From positions 49,913-113,912 of the forward strand of contig NZ_CAAJGK010000047.1 of the NCBI RefSeq assembly GCF_900996245.1: a stretch of 64,000 nucleotides of DNA, written 5' to 3'. Shown here piece after piece: positions 1 through 8,319 of the stretch. The first letter of the stretch is position 1. Every line of letters begins with the position of its first letter. Source of the stretch: Paraburkholderia sp. BCC1886. GTDB taxonomy: Bacteria > Pseudomonadota > Gammaproteobacteria > Burkholderiales > Burkholderiaceae. The notes below the pieces were generated by a model. The model ran no database searches. It was not told where the DNA came from and saw only the letters and a program-made list of their open reading frames with translations. A program made the translations under genes and the position numbers.

Positions 1-63
1 AAGCCGCGCTTTAAGCTATCGTGCGGCGGGTGAGCGGCATCATCGACTCGCCTGTTCGATTCG

Positions 64-95
64 AACCCCTGCGGCCCGCAAGCGTCGCAGGGGTT
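64..95 (+). terminator. Hairpin, possible terminator
   Basis: A perfect 10-bp inverted repeat (64-73 with 86-95) has a 12-nt loop and is followed on the plus strand by a T-rich stretch (94-104). It could end a plus-strand gene lying before the window. On the minus strand, where it lies just beyond the MFS gene stop, no T-run follows. Nothing else is recognised in bases 1-116. Confidence 0.45.
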
Positions 96-116
96 TGTCT
101 TTTCAGAAGTGTCGGT

Positions 117-1577
117 TCAGCGCGATTGCTGCGCTTGGCTTGCTGCCGCGCCCGATTCAGGCGTGGCGGACGTTGCCGAACGATGCGCCTGCGGATGCAC
201 CACGCAGCCGAGCACTGCGCCGAGCGCCAGCAGTGCCGCCGAAATCGCGGTCGCGACGTGCATACCGGTGACGAGCTGCGCGGCCACACCGCTCGCCAGC
301 GCGCCGAAGGCCGCGACGCCGACCGCGCCACCGGCTTGCCGCGCGGTGTTCAACACGGCGGAAGCGGTTCCCGCGCGGCTGGCGTCGGCCGACGCCAGCA
401 CGGCCGTGGTCATCGCCGGCACGGCGAGTCCCATGCCGGAGGGGATTAGCAGGAACGGCAGGAGCAGGACGGCGAGCGGCGTGGCGGCATCGACGAAATG
501 CAGTGCCGTGTAGCCGGCAAACGCGGTGAGCGCGCCGACGATCATCGGGACGCGCACGCCGAAACGGCCCACTACCCAACCGCTCACCACGTTCGAGAGC
601 AAAAAACCGCCGGTCAGCGGCAGGAACGCGAGCCCGGCCTGGAGCGGTGTGTAACCGCGCACCCGCTGCAGATACAGACTCAGCACGAACACCATCCCGT
701 AGTAAGTCAGGTTCACGCAGATCCCGAACAGCACCGCCGCGCTGAACGTGCGTTGTCTGAAAAGCGTGAGCGGCAGCATCGGCGACGCCACGCGCGACTC
801 CAGCGCGACGAAAGCGCCTCCCGCGATCAGCGCAAGCGCGAGACTGCCGGCGACGAATGGATGGCCGACGCCCAGCGGCCGCCATTCGATCACAGCCGCT
901 ACAAAGGCCGTCAGGGTCACGATGGCAAGCGCCTGTCCGCCGATGTCGAGCCCACGCGACGTGCCGGCTCGCGCCTTGTCGGGCCGCGCCGTGTCGGGCC
1001 GCGGCACCCACTGGATCGTCGCGAGCAGACCGGCAGCGCAGATCGGCAGATTGACGAGAAAGATGCTGCGCCAGCCGAACGCCGCGATCAGCACGCCGCC
1101 CACTACCGGTCCCGCCGCGATCGAGATCGCGCCCGCCGCGGTCCGCAGTCCGACGGCGCGAGCTCTGAGCTTGGGGTCGTGGCCGTACGCCTGGTTGAGC
1201 AGCGCCAGCGAATTGGGCAGCATCGCGGCTGCGCCGATGCCTTGCACGGCACGGGCGGCCACGAGGCCGGCGGCTTGGGCCGCGAGACCGCAAGCCAGCG
1301 ACGCCAGCGCGAACAGCACGATGCCGGCCGCGTACATCCGCCGCGCGCCGAGCCGGTCGCCGAGCGCGCCGGCGGACAGCATCAACACGGCGAACGCGAG
1401 CGTGTAGGCGTCGACGACCCACTGGAGTCCGGCGACGCTGGCCTGCAGATCCCCGCCGATTTCCGGCAACGCGATATTGACGATGGTCACGTCGAGTTGC
1501 GTGACGACGAAGCCGACGCTCACGGTGGCGAGCAGCCGGCCGGGCGTGGAAGGGCGATGGGGAGGGAGTGAGTTCAT
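117..1577 (-). CDS. MFS transporter, DHA2 (EmrB/QacA-like) family
   Basis: Predicted inner-membrane proton-driven exporter of 486 aa, probably with 14 membrane helices as is usual for DHA2 drug exporters. The N-terminus shows the TM1 pattern 'VTQLDVTIVNIALP' typical of this family, then the MFS motif A loop 'GALGDRLGARR', then long hydrophobic stretches to the C-terminus. I chose the ATG at 1577 because the family homology begins just after it; the reading frame stays open another 63 codons upstream with low-complexity, non-family sequence. No clear ribosome binding site is visible. The gene runs alone, with no adjacent membrane-fusion (EmrA-like) partner or regulator. The substrate cannot be told from sequence; antiseptics, dyes or metabolites are all possible. 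Confidence 0.85.
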   Translation of the reverse strand: MNSLPPHRPSTPGRLLATVSVGFVVTQLDVTIVNIALPEIGGDLQASVAGLQWVVDAYTLAFAVLMLSAGALGDRLGARRMYAAGIVLFALASLACGLAAQAAGLVAARAVQGIGAAAMLPNSLALLNQAYGHDPKLRARAVGLRTAAGAISIAAGPVVGGVLIAAFGWRSIFLVNLPICAAGLLATIQWVPRPDTARPDKARAGTSRGLDIGGQALAIVTLTAFVAAVIEWRPLGVGHPFVAGSLALALIAGGAFVALESRVASPMLPLTLFRQRTFSAAVLFGICVNLTYYGMVFVLSLYLQRVRGYTPLQAGLAFLPLTGGFLLSNVVSGWVVGRFGVRVPMIVGALTAFAGYTALHFVDAATPLAVLLLPFLLIPSGMGLAVPAMTTAVLASADASRAGTASAVLNTARQAGGAVGVAAFGALASGVAAQLVTGMHVATAISAALLALGAVLGCVVHPQAHRSATSATPESGAAASQAQQSR

Positions 1578-1633
1578 GCGGACATCGTAGGCCCGACGCA
1601 GCGCATCATGCTTCGTGACCGCGTGAAGTGTCG

Positions 1634-1666
1634 CGTGTGGTTGCGTGTGGCTGCGTGTGGCTATGG
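1634..1666. repeat. Short tandem repeat, 10-bp unit
   Basis: About three imperfect copies of a GCGTGTGGYT unit lie in the 189-bp gap between the two MFS genes, upstream of the first. No function is assigned. Confidence 0.5.
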
Positions 1667-1766
1667 CTATTAGCCGGCGCGACCCGCTCGCCCCGGAAGC
1701 GCGCCGCACGCTCCACGAACCAAACCGCCAGCCACGGCGCACCGCACCGTGGCCAGCCAAACGCAT

Positions 1767-3071
1767 TCAGCGCGTCGCCGGCTGCGCGTCCTTGATGAAG
1801 AACGTGGTCAGCGCGCCAAGCACGCAGATGGCGGCGACGTAAATCGGCGCGGCCATCGGGTTCGATTTCATCATCAGCGAAACGGCGATCGGCGTGAGTC
1901 CGCCGAACACGGCGTAGGCAACGTTATACGAAAACGAAATGCCCGAGAACCGCACGACCGCCGGGAAGCCCTTGACCATCACGAACGGAATCGCGCCGAT
2001 CACGCCGACGAACAGTCCGGCCAGCGCGTACAGCGGCACCAGCACCGACGGATCGACAGCCAGTTGCTGGAACAGCACGTAGTACGTCACGGCCAGCGCC
2101 AGTCCGCCGACGAAAATCGTCGGTCCCGCGCCGATGCGCCCGGCAATCGAACCCGCCAGCACGCAGCCGATGGTCAGACACAGCGTCGCGACGCAGTTCG
2201 CCAGCAGAGCGGTGGCCGGTGCAATGTGGAACTGCTTTTGCAACAGCGTCGGCGTCATCAGGATGACCACGACGATAGCGGCCGACAACATCCACGTCAG
2301 CAGCATCGACACGATCACGGTGCGGCCGTGGTCGCGCAACACGGCCTTGAGCGGTACTTCCGCGGCGATCGCCTTGCGCTGCTTGAGTTCGGCGAAAACC
2401 GGCGTTTCGTGCAGCCAGCGGCGCAAATACACCGAAAACATGCCAAAAACACCGCCAACCAGGAACGGAATGCGCCATGCATAAGCGGAGATTTCCGCCG
2501 GCGCGAAGTTGCGGTTCACGGCGGAGGCGATCAGCGAACCGAGCAGGATGCCGGCCGTGAGGCCTGCCGTCAGCGTGCCGCACGCGTAGCCGACGTGCCG
2601 CTGCGGCACGTGTTCGGAAACGAACACCCACGCGCCCGGGACTTCGCCGCCGACCGCGGCACCTTGCATCACGCGGAACAGCAGCAGCAACACCGGCGCC
2701 ATCACGCCGATGCTCGCGTAGGTGGGCAACAGGCCCATCATCAGCGTGGGCACCGACATCAGCAGCACGCTCAGCGTGAACATGCGCTTGCGGCCGAACA
2801 GGTCGCCGAAGTGCGCCATGATGATGCCGCCCAGCGGACGCGCCAGGTAACCCGCGGCAAAAATGCCGAAAGTCTGCACCTGACGCAGCCAGTCCGGCAT
2901 GGCCGCCGGGAAAAACAGCTGGCCGATGGCCGGCGCGAAAAACACGAAGATGATGAAGTCGTAAAACTCGAGTGCGCCGCCCAGAGCGGCGAGGCCGAGT
3001 GTCTTGTAATCGCTGCGCCCAAGAGGGCGTGGGGTGACAGCCTGCGCTCCACCCAGATTTGTCGCTTGCAT
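1767..3071 (-). CDS. MFS transporter, metabolite:H+ symporter (MHS) family
   Basis: Predicted inner-membrane symporter of 434 aa with about 12 helices. The first helix carries 'LGGALEFYDFIIF', the MHS-type signature seen in ProP, ShiA, KgtP and YhjE relatives, followed by 'GYLARPLGGIIMAHFGD' and the loop 'GDLFGRKRMF' (MFS motif A). This family imports organic acids or zwitterions such as shikimate, alpha-ketoglutarate, citrate or proline with protons. The ATG at 3071 directly precedes the family sequence; the frame is open 34 codons further up without family character. It lies 190 bp upstream of the DHA2 gene on the same strand, but no shared function is evident. Substrate unknown. Confidence 0.85.
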   Translation of the reverse strand: MQATNLGGAQAVTPRPLGRSDYKTLGLAALGGALEFYDFIIFVFFAPAIGQLFFPAAMPDWLRQVQTFGIFAAGYLARPLGGIIMAHFGDLFGRKRMFTLSVLLMSVPTLMMGLLPTYASIGVMAPVLLLLFRVMQGAAVGGEVPGAWVFVSEHVPQRHVGYACGTLTAGLTAGILLGSLIASAVNRNFAPAEISAYAWRIPFLVGGVFGMFSVYLRRWLHETPVFAELKQRKAIAAEVPLKAVLRDHGRTVIVSMLLTWMLSAAIVVVILMTPTLLQKQFHIAPATALLANCVATLCLTIGCVLAGSIAGRIGAGPTIFVGGLALAVTYYVLFQQLAVDPSVLVPLYALAGLFVGVIGAIPFVMVKGFPAVVRFSGISFSYNVAYAVFGGLTPIAVSLMMKSNPMAAPIYVAAICVLGALTTFFIKDAQPATR

Positions 3072-3471
3072 TGCCAGATCGTTTTCTTGAATTGGAAGCC
3101 GCGCGACAGTGCGCGGACATACGGCGGTCGTCAGGCGGGAAGTGTGGCTGGCGCTGGGTAGAGCGAAGGACACCGGCGCGTCGGCCCGGGTAGGGTCGAG
3201 GCGCTGACGACGGAGGCCAAGGTCGCGATTTTACAGGATGAAAGCGATTTGTTTCGGGAAGTGCTTAATTAGATTGAAGAAAGTTCCGGTTGGCGTCGTT
3301 TTTTTGAGAACCGTCAAGGCGCTGCCCCGCGGATGGCGGGCGTCCGCGTGTAGGAAAGTTGGTGTCCATCGGTCAGGAAGAGCCGAAGCGCGTGCAATTT
3401 AGGATTGCTCCTATGGGACGAAACGGGCGCGACTCTGAGAATGCGTCGGAGCTATTTGTTAAGAGTGTTCC
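3072..3471. other. Intergenic gap between divergent genes
   Basis: These 400 bases separate the MHS transporter (minus strand) from the response regulator (plus strand) and must hold both promoters. The stretch around 3230-3290 is visibly more AT-rich than its surroundings. I see no convincing -35/-10 pair, terminator or inverted repeat. Confidence 0.5.
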
Positions 3472-4227
3472 ATGCGCATTGCCATTCTTCAGCGTGACCC
3501 GATCATGCGTCAGTCGATCGAAAAGATCCTTATGAGCGCGGGCCATACCTGCCTCGCCTACGACGACGGCCTTGCCATGTCGAAGTCGCTTGCCCGGTCC
3601 ACGGTGGATCTGCTGGTGCTGGACTGGCAGGGCATGCGCCTGTCCGGCGCAGAGGTGCTGCGCTCGGTGCGCGCGGTCGGCAGCGACCGGCTGCCGGTGG
3701 TCTTCGTCTCGCGCGACAGTACCGAGGAAAGCATGGTGCGCGCGCTCGCCGGCGGCGCGGACGACTACGTGGTGCTCCCGCTGCGCCCGGCCGAATTCCG
3801 CGAGCGGGTCGCAGCGCTGCTGCGGCGCTCCTATCCCGATCGTTTCGGCACGACGAACTTCGACGTCGGACCGTACCGGTTCGACACCCATCGCCAGATC
3901 GTGACGTTGCGCGGCCAGCCGGTCCAGTTGTCCGGCACCCAGTACCGGCTCGCCGCGCTGTTCTTTTCCAACATCGGTCGCGTCATGTCGCGCGACCACA
4001 TCTTCGCGATGGTCTGGGGGCGGGAGTTTCGCGAATTCACCCGTACCATCGACAGCCATGTCTCACGTCTAAGGTGTTTGCTCGAAATCGAGCCACAAAA
4101 CGAATTTCGTCTGCAACCGGTGTACAAGAGCGGTTACCGGCTGCTGCATCTGCGGCAAAGCGAAACCGCAGTGGAAACGGTGCCCCTACCGCTCGCCGTA
4201 GCGGTCGAGCAGAAGCAGGCGGCCTGA
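3472..4227 (+). CDS. Atypical OmpR-family response regulator, orphan
   Basis: A 251-aa DNA-binding response regulator: receiver domain about residues 1-118, winged-helix effector about 128-230 ('IGRVMSRDHIFAMVWGREF', then 'TIDSHVSRLRCLLE'). The phospho-acceptor aspartate is present at D51 in 'LVLDWQ', and S80 fills the Thr/Ser switch position. Two other conserved receiver features are lost. The N-terminal acidic pair that binds Mg2+ is replaced by Q7-R8 (only D9 nearby), and the invariant lysine of the 'DDYxxKPF' motif is L102 ('DDYVVLPL'). Such receivers in other bacteria often work without aspartate phosphorylation. No histidine kinase gene is adjacent. The ATG at 3472 fits the family length. 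Target genes are unknown. Confidence 0.85.
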   Translation: MRIAILQRDPIMRQSIEKILMSAGHTCLAYDDGLAMSKSLARSTVDLLVLDWQGMRLSGAEVLRSVRAVGSDRLPVVFVSRDSTEESMVRALAGGADDYVVLPLRPAEFRERVAALLRRSYPDRFGTTNFDVGPYRFDTHRQIVTLRGQPVQLSGTQYRLAALFFSNIGRVMSRDHIFAMVWGREFREFTRTIDSHVSRLRCLLEIEPQNEFRLQPVYKSGYRLLHLRQSETAVETVPLPLAVAVEQKQAA

Positions 4228-4340
4228 GCGGGTTCGGGCGGCGCGCAGTTCGGGTGGCGACCCCGGACCCTATAATCGACGGCACTTATCATCCCTGAAA
4301 CCGTTCAGACCGGCGCCAGCGCGCCACTGAGCCGCCGCCC

Positions 4341-4670
4341 ATGGTCCGTCGCAGGCATCACTACTACGTCTACGTCGTCGCGCTCGACGACCGGGTCTGG
4401 AACGAAGCGCGCTTTCGCCGTGCAAACCCGGACTATCGCTTCGACAAACCGTGCGTCTACGTGGGCATGACGGGACTCGACCCGGATTTGCGCTTCGACC
4501 GGCACAAGGCCGGGATTCAGTCGAATCGCTATGTACGCGATTACGGTCTGCGGCTCGTGCCCGAGTTATACGAGGTGTTCAATCCCATGCCTTACGGCGC
4601 CGCACAGGAGATGGAGGTGGAGTTGGGAATCGGGCTGCGCGAGGCGGGGTATGGCGTGTGGCAAGCCTGA
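4341..4670 (+). CDS. Small GIY-YIG-like domain protein
   Basis: A 109-aa protein. Residues about 8-12 read 'YYVYVV' and residues about 39-43 'VYVGMT', followed by 'RFDRHKAG' near residue 51. This spacing resembles the GIY-YIG nuclease fold (Tyr, then Y-x-G, then Arg/His in the first helix). The first motif is degenerate and the metal-binding Glu may be E84, E86 or E88 ('AAQEMEVELG'). Catalytic activity is therefore uncertain. No strong ribosome binding site is seen before the ATG at 4341. It stands alone on the plus strand between the response regulator and a convergent small gene. It could be a DNA-repair-type nuclease relative or an inactive fold member. Confidence 0.65.
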   Translation: MVRRRHHYYVYVVALDDRVWNEARFRRANPDYRFDKPCVYVGMTGLDPDLRFDRHKAGIQSNRYVRDYGLRLVPELYEVFNPMPYGAAQEMEVELGIGLREAGYGVWQA

Positions 4671-4756
4671 TTCAGGTGCAGCGGGGCGGGTGCGGAGGGC
4701 AGGCCGATAGCGGGCAAAAGCCCGACGGGTTAGCCGATGTCTAGCGGCTCGTCGAT

Positions 4757-5023
4757 TTATCTGATGCCCAGTCCGCGCAGCACCGCATTACCTTCCGGCG
4801 TCAGGCGGATGTGCGAATCGCCGGCGTCGCCGGCGACCGTTTCGATCAGGCCGGCTTCGTGGAGTTGCGGAATCTCGGGTTTCGCGGAGGCGTCGATCGG
4901 CGCGTGCAGCAGAAGCAGCAGCGTCGCCAGTTCGTGATGGCTCAGCAGGCGGCGCAGGATAGTGGGCCGCCGGGCAGGCGTGGTCGCCTGTGTCACGTTC
5001 GTGTTGTCATTGGGCAGGTTCAT
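4757..5023 (-). CDS. Small conserved-type protein with winged-helix character
   Basis: An 88-aa protein with a polar N-terminus (residues 1-20) and then a predicted helical domain. It reads 'ELATLLLLLHAP', 'IPQLHEAGLIE' and 'IRLTPEGNAVLRGLGI'. The pattern 'L.xaGLI...LTpeG...L' is that of small winged-helix DNA-binding domains (MarR/ArsR-like recognition helix and wing), but the protein is too short for a usual regulator and I cannot name a family. It is convergent with the GIY-YIG-like gene (87-bp gap). Function unknown. Confidence 0.6.
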   Translation of the reverse strand: MNLPNDNTNVTQATTPARRPTILRRLLSHHELATLLLLLHAPIDASAKPEIPQLHEAGLIETVAGDAGDSHIRLTPEGNAVLRGLGIR

Positions 5024-5177
5024 GTCGCACCTTGTGCGGGTTCGTGTCGGGGGATGATGCGGACGAAGTCTTAAACGATTCTTAAGACCGCATTGTCCTG
5101 TAACACCATGACACCAACATTGCAGCCCGACACGTTACCGAATATCACGTCGAGCGGCGCCTGCCCGCCTTGAAGCT

Positions 5178-5510
5178 TTATGGGGCGCAGGTTTTGCCCG
5201 CCGCTTCGATCCACAGATTGTTCACGTGACGCTTGCCCGCATAGAAACAGTAAGTGGTCGCGCCGTTGTCGCTGCGGACCTTGACGATGTTCGAATCGCC
5301 GAAGTCGAGCATCTGGCCTTGCGGAATCGCGGTGGACTTGAAGGCGGCGTCGTGTTTGGTGGCGAGCTGGGTCATGCAGGCCACGACGTCGTTGACCGAG
5401 CGCTGCGTGTTCGAGTCCGTGACGGGCTCGCCGGCATCCGGGTTCTTCTGGAAATACGCGCAGGCGCTGAGAAGGAGGGGAATCGACAGGACAACGGCTA
5501 ACTTCTTCAT
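5178..5510 (-). CDS. Putative small lipoprotein
   Basis: A 110-aa predicted lipoprotein. The N-terminus 'MKKLAVVLSIPLLLSAC' is a type II signal peptide with lipobox LSAC and the lipidated cysteine at about residue 17. The mature part has three further cysteines, including one near the C-terminus, so a disulfide is possible. I chose the ATG at 5510 since the signal peptide starts there, though the frame is open 15 codons upstream. No known functional domain is recognised. It is probably anchored to the outer membrane facing the periplasm. The neighbour downstream on the same strand is 155 bp away, so it is probably transcribed alone. Confidence 0.75.
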   Translation of the reverse strand: MKKLAVVLSIPLLLSACAYFQKNPDAGEPVTDSNTQRSVNDVVACMTQLATKHDAAFKSTAIPQGQMLDFGDSNIVKVRSDNGATTYCFYAGKRHVNNLWIEAAGKTCAP

Positions 5511-5681
5511 ATCTCTCCAGGCGTTTTGTTCGGCCGGCCTGCAGCCGGCCGTCAATCAGGCGCCATTATATCGATCTGGCGAACTAGCCCGAATCTGGGC
5601 TGCACACCGCGTGCCCGGCCTGTTCCGCCGCGTCGTCAGCAGCTTGGCCGAGCCATCGCCGAGCCCTGTCCCACCCGCCCC

Positions 5682-7565
5682 CTACTTGCGCCGCTGCGCC
5701 TGCGCCGCCAGTCGCACGGACGCATTGGCCGCGCCGTAGCCGTCATACCCGCCGCGCCGTTCGACGATTTCGAGGAAGAAGCGCTGATCCAGCTGTTCCG
5801 TGTAAGCCTGGAAAAACTCCCCGCCCCGCTCATCGCGGTCGTACAGGATGTTGTGCGCGCGCAGCGCTTCGAGCATCGGCTCGGCCAGCGCATAACGGGC
5901 GGCAAGGTCGTCGTAGTAATTACGCGGAATGCGCAGCACCGGCAAACCGTCGGCCACGAACTCGGGCACCGCGCTGAAAATATCGGCCGTGCTGAACGCG
6001 ACGTGATTCAGCCCCGAGCCGTGATACCGGTGCAACGCTTCGGCCACCGCGGTGTGATGATCCACCGACGCGTTCAGCACGATACGCACCGAGCCGTCCT
6101 GGCTGCGCAGCGCACGGCTGCGCACGAGTCCGTATGGGTCCGGCACCAGCACGCTCGCCTCGGCCTGAAAACCGAGCGCGGTGCGCAGAAACAGCACCCA
6201 GGTATCGAGCGAATGCGCCGGCACCGACAGGCAAACGTGATCGATGCGGCTGAGCGGCCCCACTTCGCTCGGTCCGTTCATATCGGTGAGCACGAAATCG
6301 GCTTCGAACAGCGTGGGCTGCTCCGGCGTTTCGTCGACGAAATAGTTCAGGCTGCTGTCGGGCGCCTGCACGGCCGGCAATTCCCGTTCGTTCGGGCCGA
6401 TCTGCCCGGAAAACGGCGCATAGCCGAACCCGGCGGCGCGCTCGAAGGCCTGCTTCGCGTCATCGACGCGAAAGGCCGACGCGCACAGCGACAGGCCGTG
6501 CTGCTGATAAAAAGCGTTGGCGAACGAATCCGGTTCGGCGTTCAGCACGATCGACGCCGCGCCGTGCTGGAACAGCGTCACGTCTTTCGAACGATGCTGG
6601 CCGGCCTGGCGAAAGTGCAGCTTGCCCAGCCAGTCGACCAGTTGCGCGCGCGTCGTCGCGTCGACCGCGAATTCGAGAAACTGGTAGCCCACGTGCGCGG
6701 GCGCGGCCGGCGAGCGATACAGGTCGCCGGCGGGATTATTCTGGCTCGCGAGCAGCGCACGCGTCTGTTCTTCGAGAAACAGCAACGAGCGATGGCCGTC
6801 CGCGGCGGTGACCGTGGTCGGCGCCGCGCGAAAACCGTCGTTGAAAATTTCCAGCGAAAGCGGCCCGGAATAGCCGGTTTTGACGACCTGCGCGGTGAAA
6901 CCGGCGAGGTCGAAGTCGCCCTGACCGGGGAAGCAGCGGTAATGGCGGCTCCATTCGAGCACGTCCATCGCGAGCTTGGGCGCGTCGGCAATCTGCACGA
7001 AGGCGATGCGCTCACCCGGAATGTCGGCGATCCCGTCGACGGAGTCGCCGAGTGAAAGTGTGTGGAAACTGTCCAGCACGAGGCCGAGGTTGGGGTGATT
7101 CACCGCGTCGACCAGCTTCCATGCATGCCGGTAGGTATTCACGTGCTTGCCCCACGCCAGCGCCTCGTAACCGACGATCACCCCGGCGGCTTCGGCTGCG
7201 CGGGCCAGCGCGCCCAACTGGTCGGTCATCAGCGCATCGTCGCCGATGGTGTCGGGCGACACGTTGCTGCACACCAGAATGCGGTCCGTGCCCAGTTCAT
7301 GCATCACGTCGAACTTGCGCTTCGCGCGTTCGAGATTGCGCGCCAGTCGCTCCGGACTGACACCGTCGAAATCGCGAAACGGCTGGAACAGCACGATCTT
7401 CAGACCGAGGTCGTCGGCAATCCGGCGCACGTCGGCGGGCGAGCCGTCGAACACCAGCAGGTCGTTCTCGAAAATTTCGACGCCTTCGAAACCCGCCGCC
7501 CGAATGGCGGCCAGCTTCTCGACCAGGGTTCCGCTCACCGACACGGTGGCAATCGAGTGTTGCAT
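5682..7565 (-). CDS. quiC: 3-dehydroshikimate dehydratase, fused QuiC type
   Basis: A 627-aa enzyme converting 3-dehydroshikimate to protocatechuate, the last step of quinate/shikimate catabolism. The N-terminal half (about 1-275) is a sugar-isomerase/AP-endonuclease-2-like TIM barrel. Its four metal ligands are visible as E134 ('YEALAWG'), D165 ('LVLDSFH'), Q191 ('FVQIADA') and E239 ('SLEIFND'). The C-terminal half is a 4-hydroxyphenylpyruvate-dioxygenase-like VOC module with metal ligands in 'IDHVCLSV', 'LNHVAFS' and 'FFLEIVER'. This two-module architecture matches Pseudomonas-type QuiC1. The start at 7565 is set by the beginning of the barrel. It diverges from dehydroquinase, dehydrogenase and permease genes that form the rest of the pathway. 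Whether the VOC half is catalytic is unknown. Confidence 0.92.
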   Translation of the reverse strand: MQHSIATVSVSGTLVEKLAAIRAAGFEGVEIFENDLLVFDGSPADVRRIADDLGLKIVLFQPFRDFDGVSPERLARNLERAKRKFDVMHELGTDRILVCSNVSPDTIGDDALMTDQLGALARAAEAAGVIVGYEALAWGKHVNTYRHAWKLVDAVNHPNLGLVLDSFHTLSLGDSVDGIADIPGERIAFVQIADAPKLAMDVLEWSRHYRCFPGQGDFDLAGFTAQVVKTGYSGPLSLEIFNDGFRAAPTTVTAADGHRSLLFLEEQTRALLASQNNPAGDLYRSPAAPAHVGYQFLEFAVDATTRAQLVDWLGKLHFRQAGQHRSKDVTLFQHGAASIVLNAEPDSFANAFYQQHGLSLCASAFRVDDAKQAFERAAGFGYAPFSGQIGPNERELPAVQAPDSSLNYFVDETPEQPTLFEADFVLTDMNGPSEVGPLSRIDHVCLSVPAHSLDTWVLFLRTALGFQAEASVLVPDPYGLVRSRALRSQDGSVRIVLNASVDHHTAVAEALHRYHGSGLNHVAFSTADIFSAVPEFVADGLPVLRIPRNYYDDLAARYALAEPMLEALRAHNILYDRDERGGEFFQAYTEQLDQRFFLEIVERRGGYDGYGAANASVRLAAQAQRRK

Positions 7566-7863
7566 GCACGACTCCTGCAAAACAGTGAACGGCGGTGGAG
7601 CCGCGCAGGTGTCCGGGTGCTTAAGCAAGCCGCAGACCAGATTGCCCCACCATAACCGGGATTGTCGTGAGTCTACACAAACTAACTAGATGGTACAAAT
7701 TCGTAGAAACCCCCACTGACGTGAGGCGTCAATGCGCGCACACTTCGGCGACGTTAAAAGAGCCGCCGCCGCGCACAGGTTCGCGCACCCATCCGTCGAC
7801 TATCTGCGGACTACCCGCCGACTATCCGTCAAGCGGCGCCGCTCACTTCGCAGGAGTGTTGTC
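7566..7863. promoter_or_regulatory. Divergent quiC / aroQ promoter region
   Basis: This 298-bp gap must hold promoters for both arms of the quinate cluster and is a likely target of the TetR regulator at 10665-11360. The segment 7670-7710 is AT-rich. A short inverted repeat, TGACG-5nt-CGTCA at 7717-7731, is the only dyad I can point to and is weak. No operator is assigned with confidence. Confidence 0.4.
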
Positions 7864-8319
7864 ATGAGTTTTGCGTCGGTACTGGTCCTCAACGGACCGA
7901 ACCTCAACCTGCTGGGCACACGCGAGCCGGCCATCTACGGCGCCGAAACGCTCGACGACGTCGCGGCGCTCTGCCGCACGGCGGGCGAGCGGCTGAACCT
8001 GTCGATCGACTTTCGCCAGTCGAACGCCGAGCATCAATTGATCGACTGGCTGCACGCCGCGCGCACGGACATCGATGGCGTGGTGATCAACCCGGCGGCT
8101 TATACGCACACCTCGGTGGCGATCGCCGATGCGTTGACCGCGATCGAAAAGCCGGTGATCGAAGTGCATATTTCGAATGTCCACCGGCGTGAAGCGTTCC
8201 GGCATCACTCGTACGTGTCGGCGGTGGCGGAAGCCATCATCGTCGGTTGCGGCACGCAGGGCTACGTGCTCGCGCTGGAACGGATGGCGACCCTCCTCGA
8301 CAGGAAGGCGGCACGATGA
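7864..8319 (+). CDS. aroQ: Type II 3-dehydroquinate dehydratase
   Basis: A 151-aa enzyme that dehydrates 3-dehydroquinate to 3-dehydroshikimate. It shows the type II signature 'LVLNGPNLNLLGTREPAIYG', with the catalytic tyrosine in the flexible loop, and the histidine motif 'EVHISNVH'. 'NPAAYTHTSVAI' forms part of the substrate site. Length is usual for the dodecameric type II class. The ATG at 7864 begins the family homology; upstream in-frame sequence is not family-like. The stop overlaps the next gene by 4 bp (ATGA), so translation is probably coupled. In this context the enzyme is likely the catabolic (QuiB-like) copy rather than the biosynthetic one. Confidence 0.93.
   Translation: MSFASVLVLNGPNLNLLGTREPAIYGAETLDDVAALCRTAGERLNLSIDFRQSNAEHQLIDWLHAARTDIDGVVINPAAYTHTSVAIADALTAIEKPVIEVHISNVHRREAFRHHSYVSAVAEAIIVGCGTQGYVLALERMATLLDRKAAR

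Noticed and set aside
45..75. GTTCGATTC-like segment resembling a tRNA T-loop
   Set aside because: No acceptor stem, D-arm or anticodon arm can be formed around it; the neighbouring inverted repeat is better read as a terminator-like hairpin.
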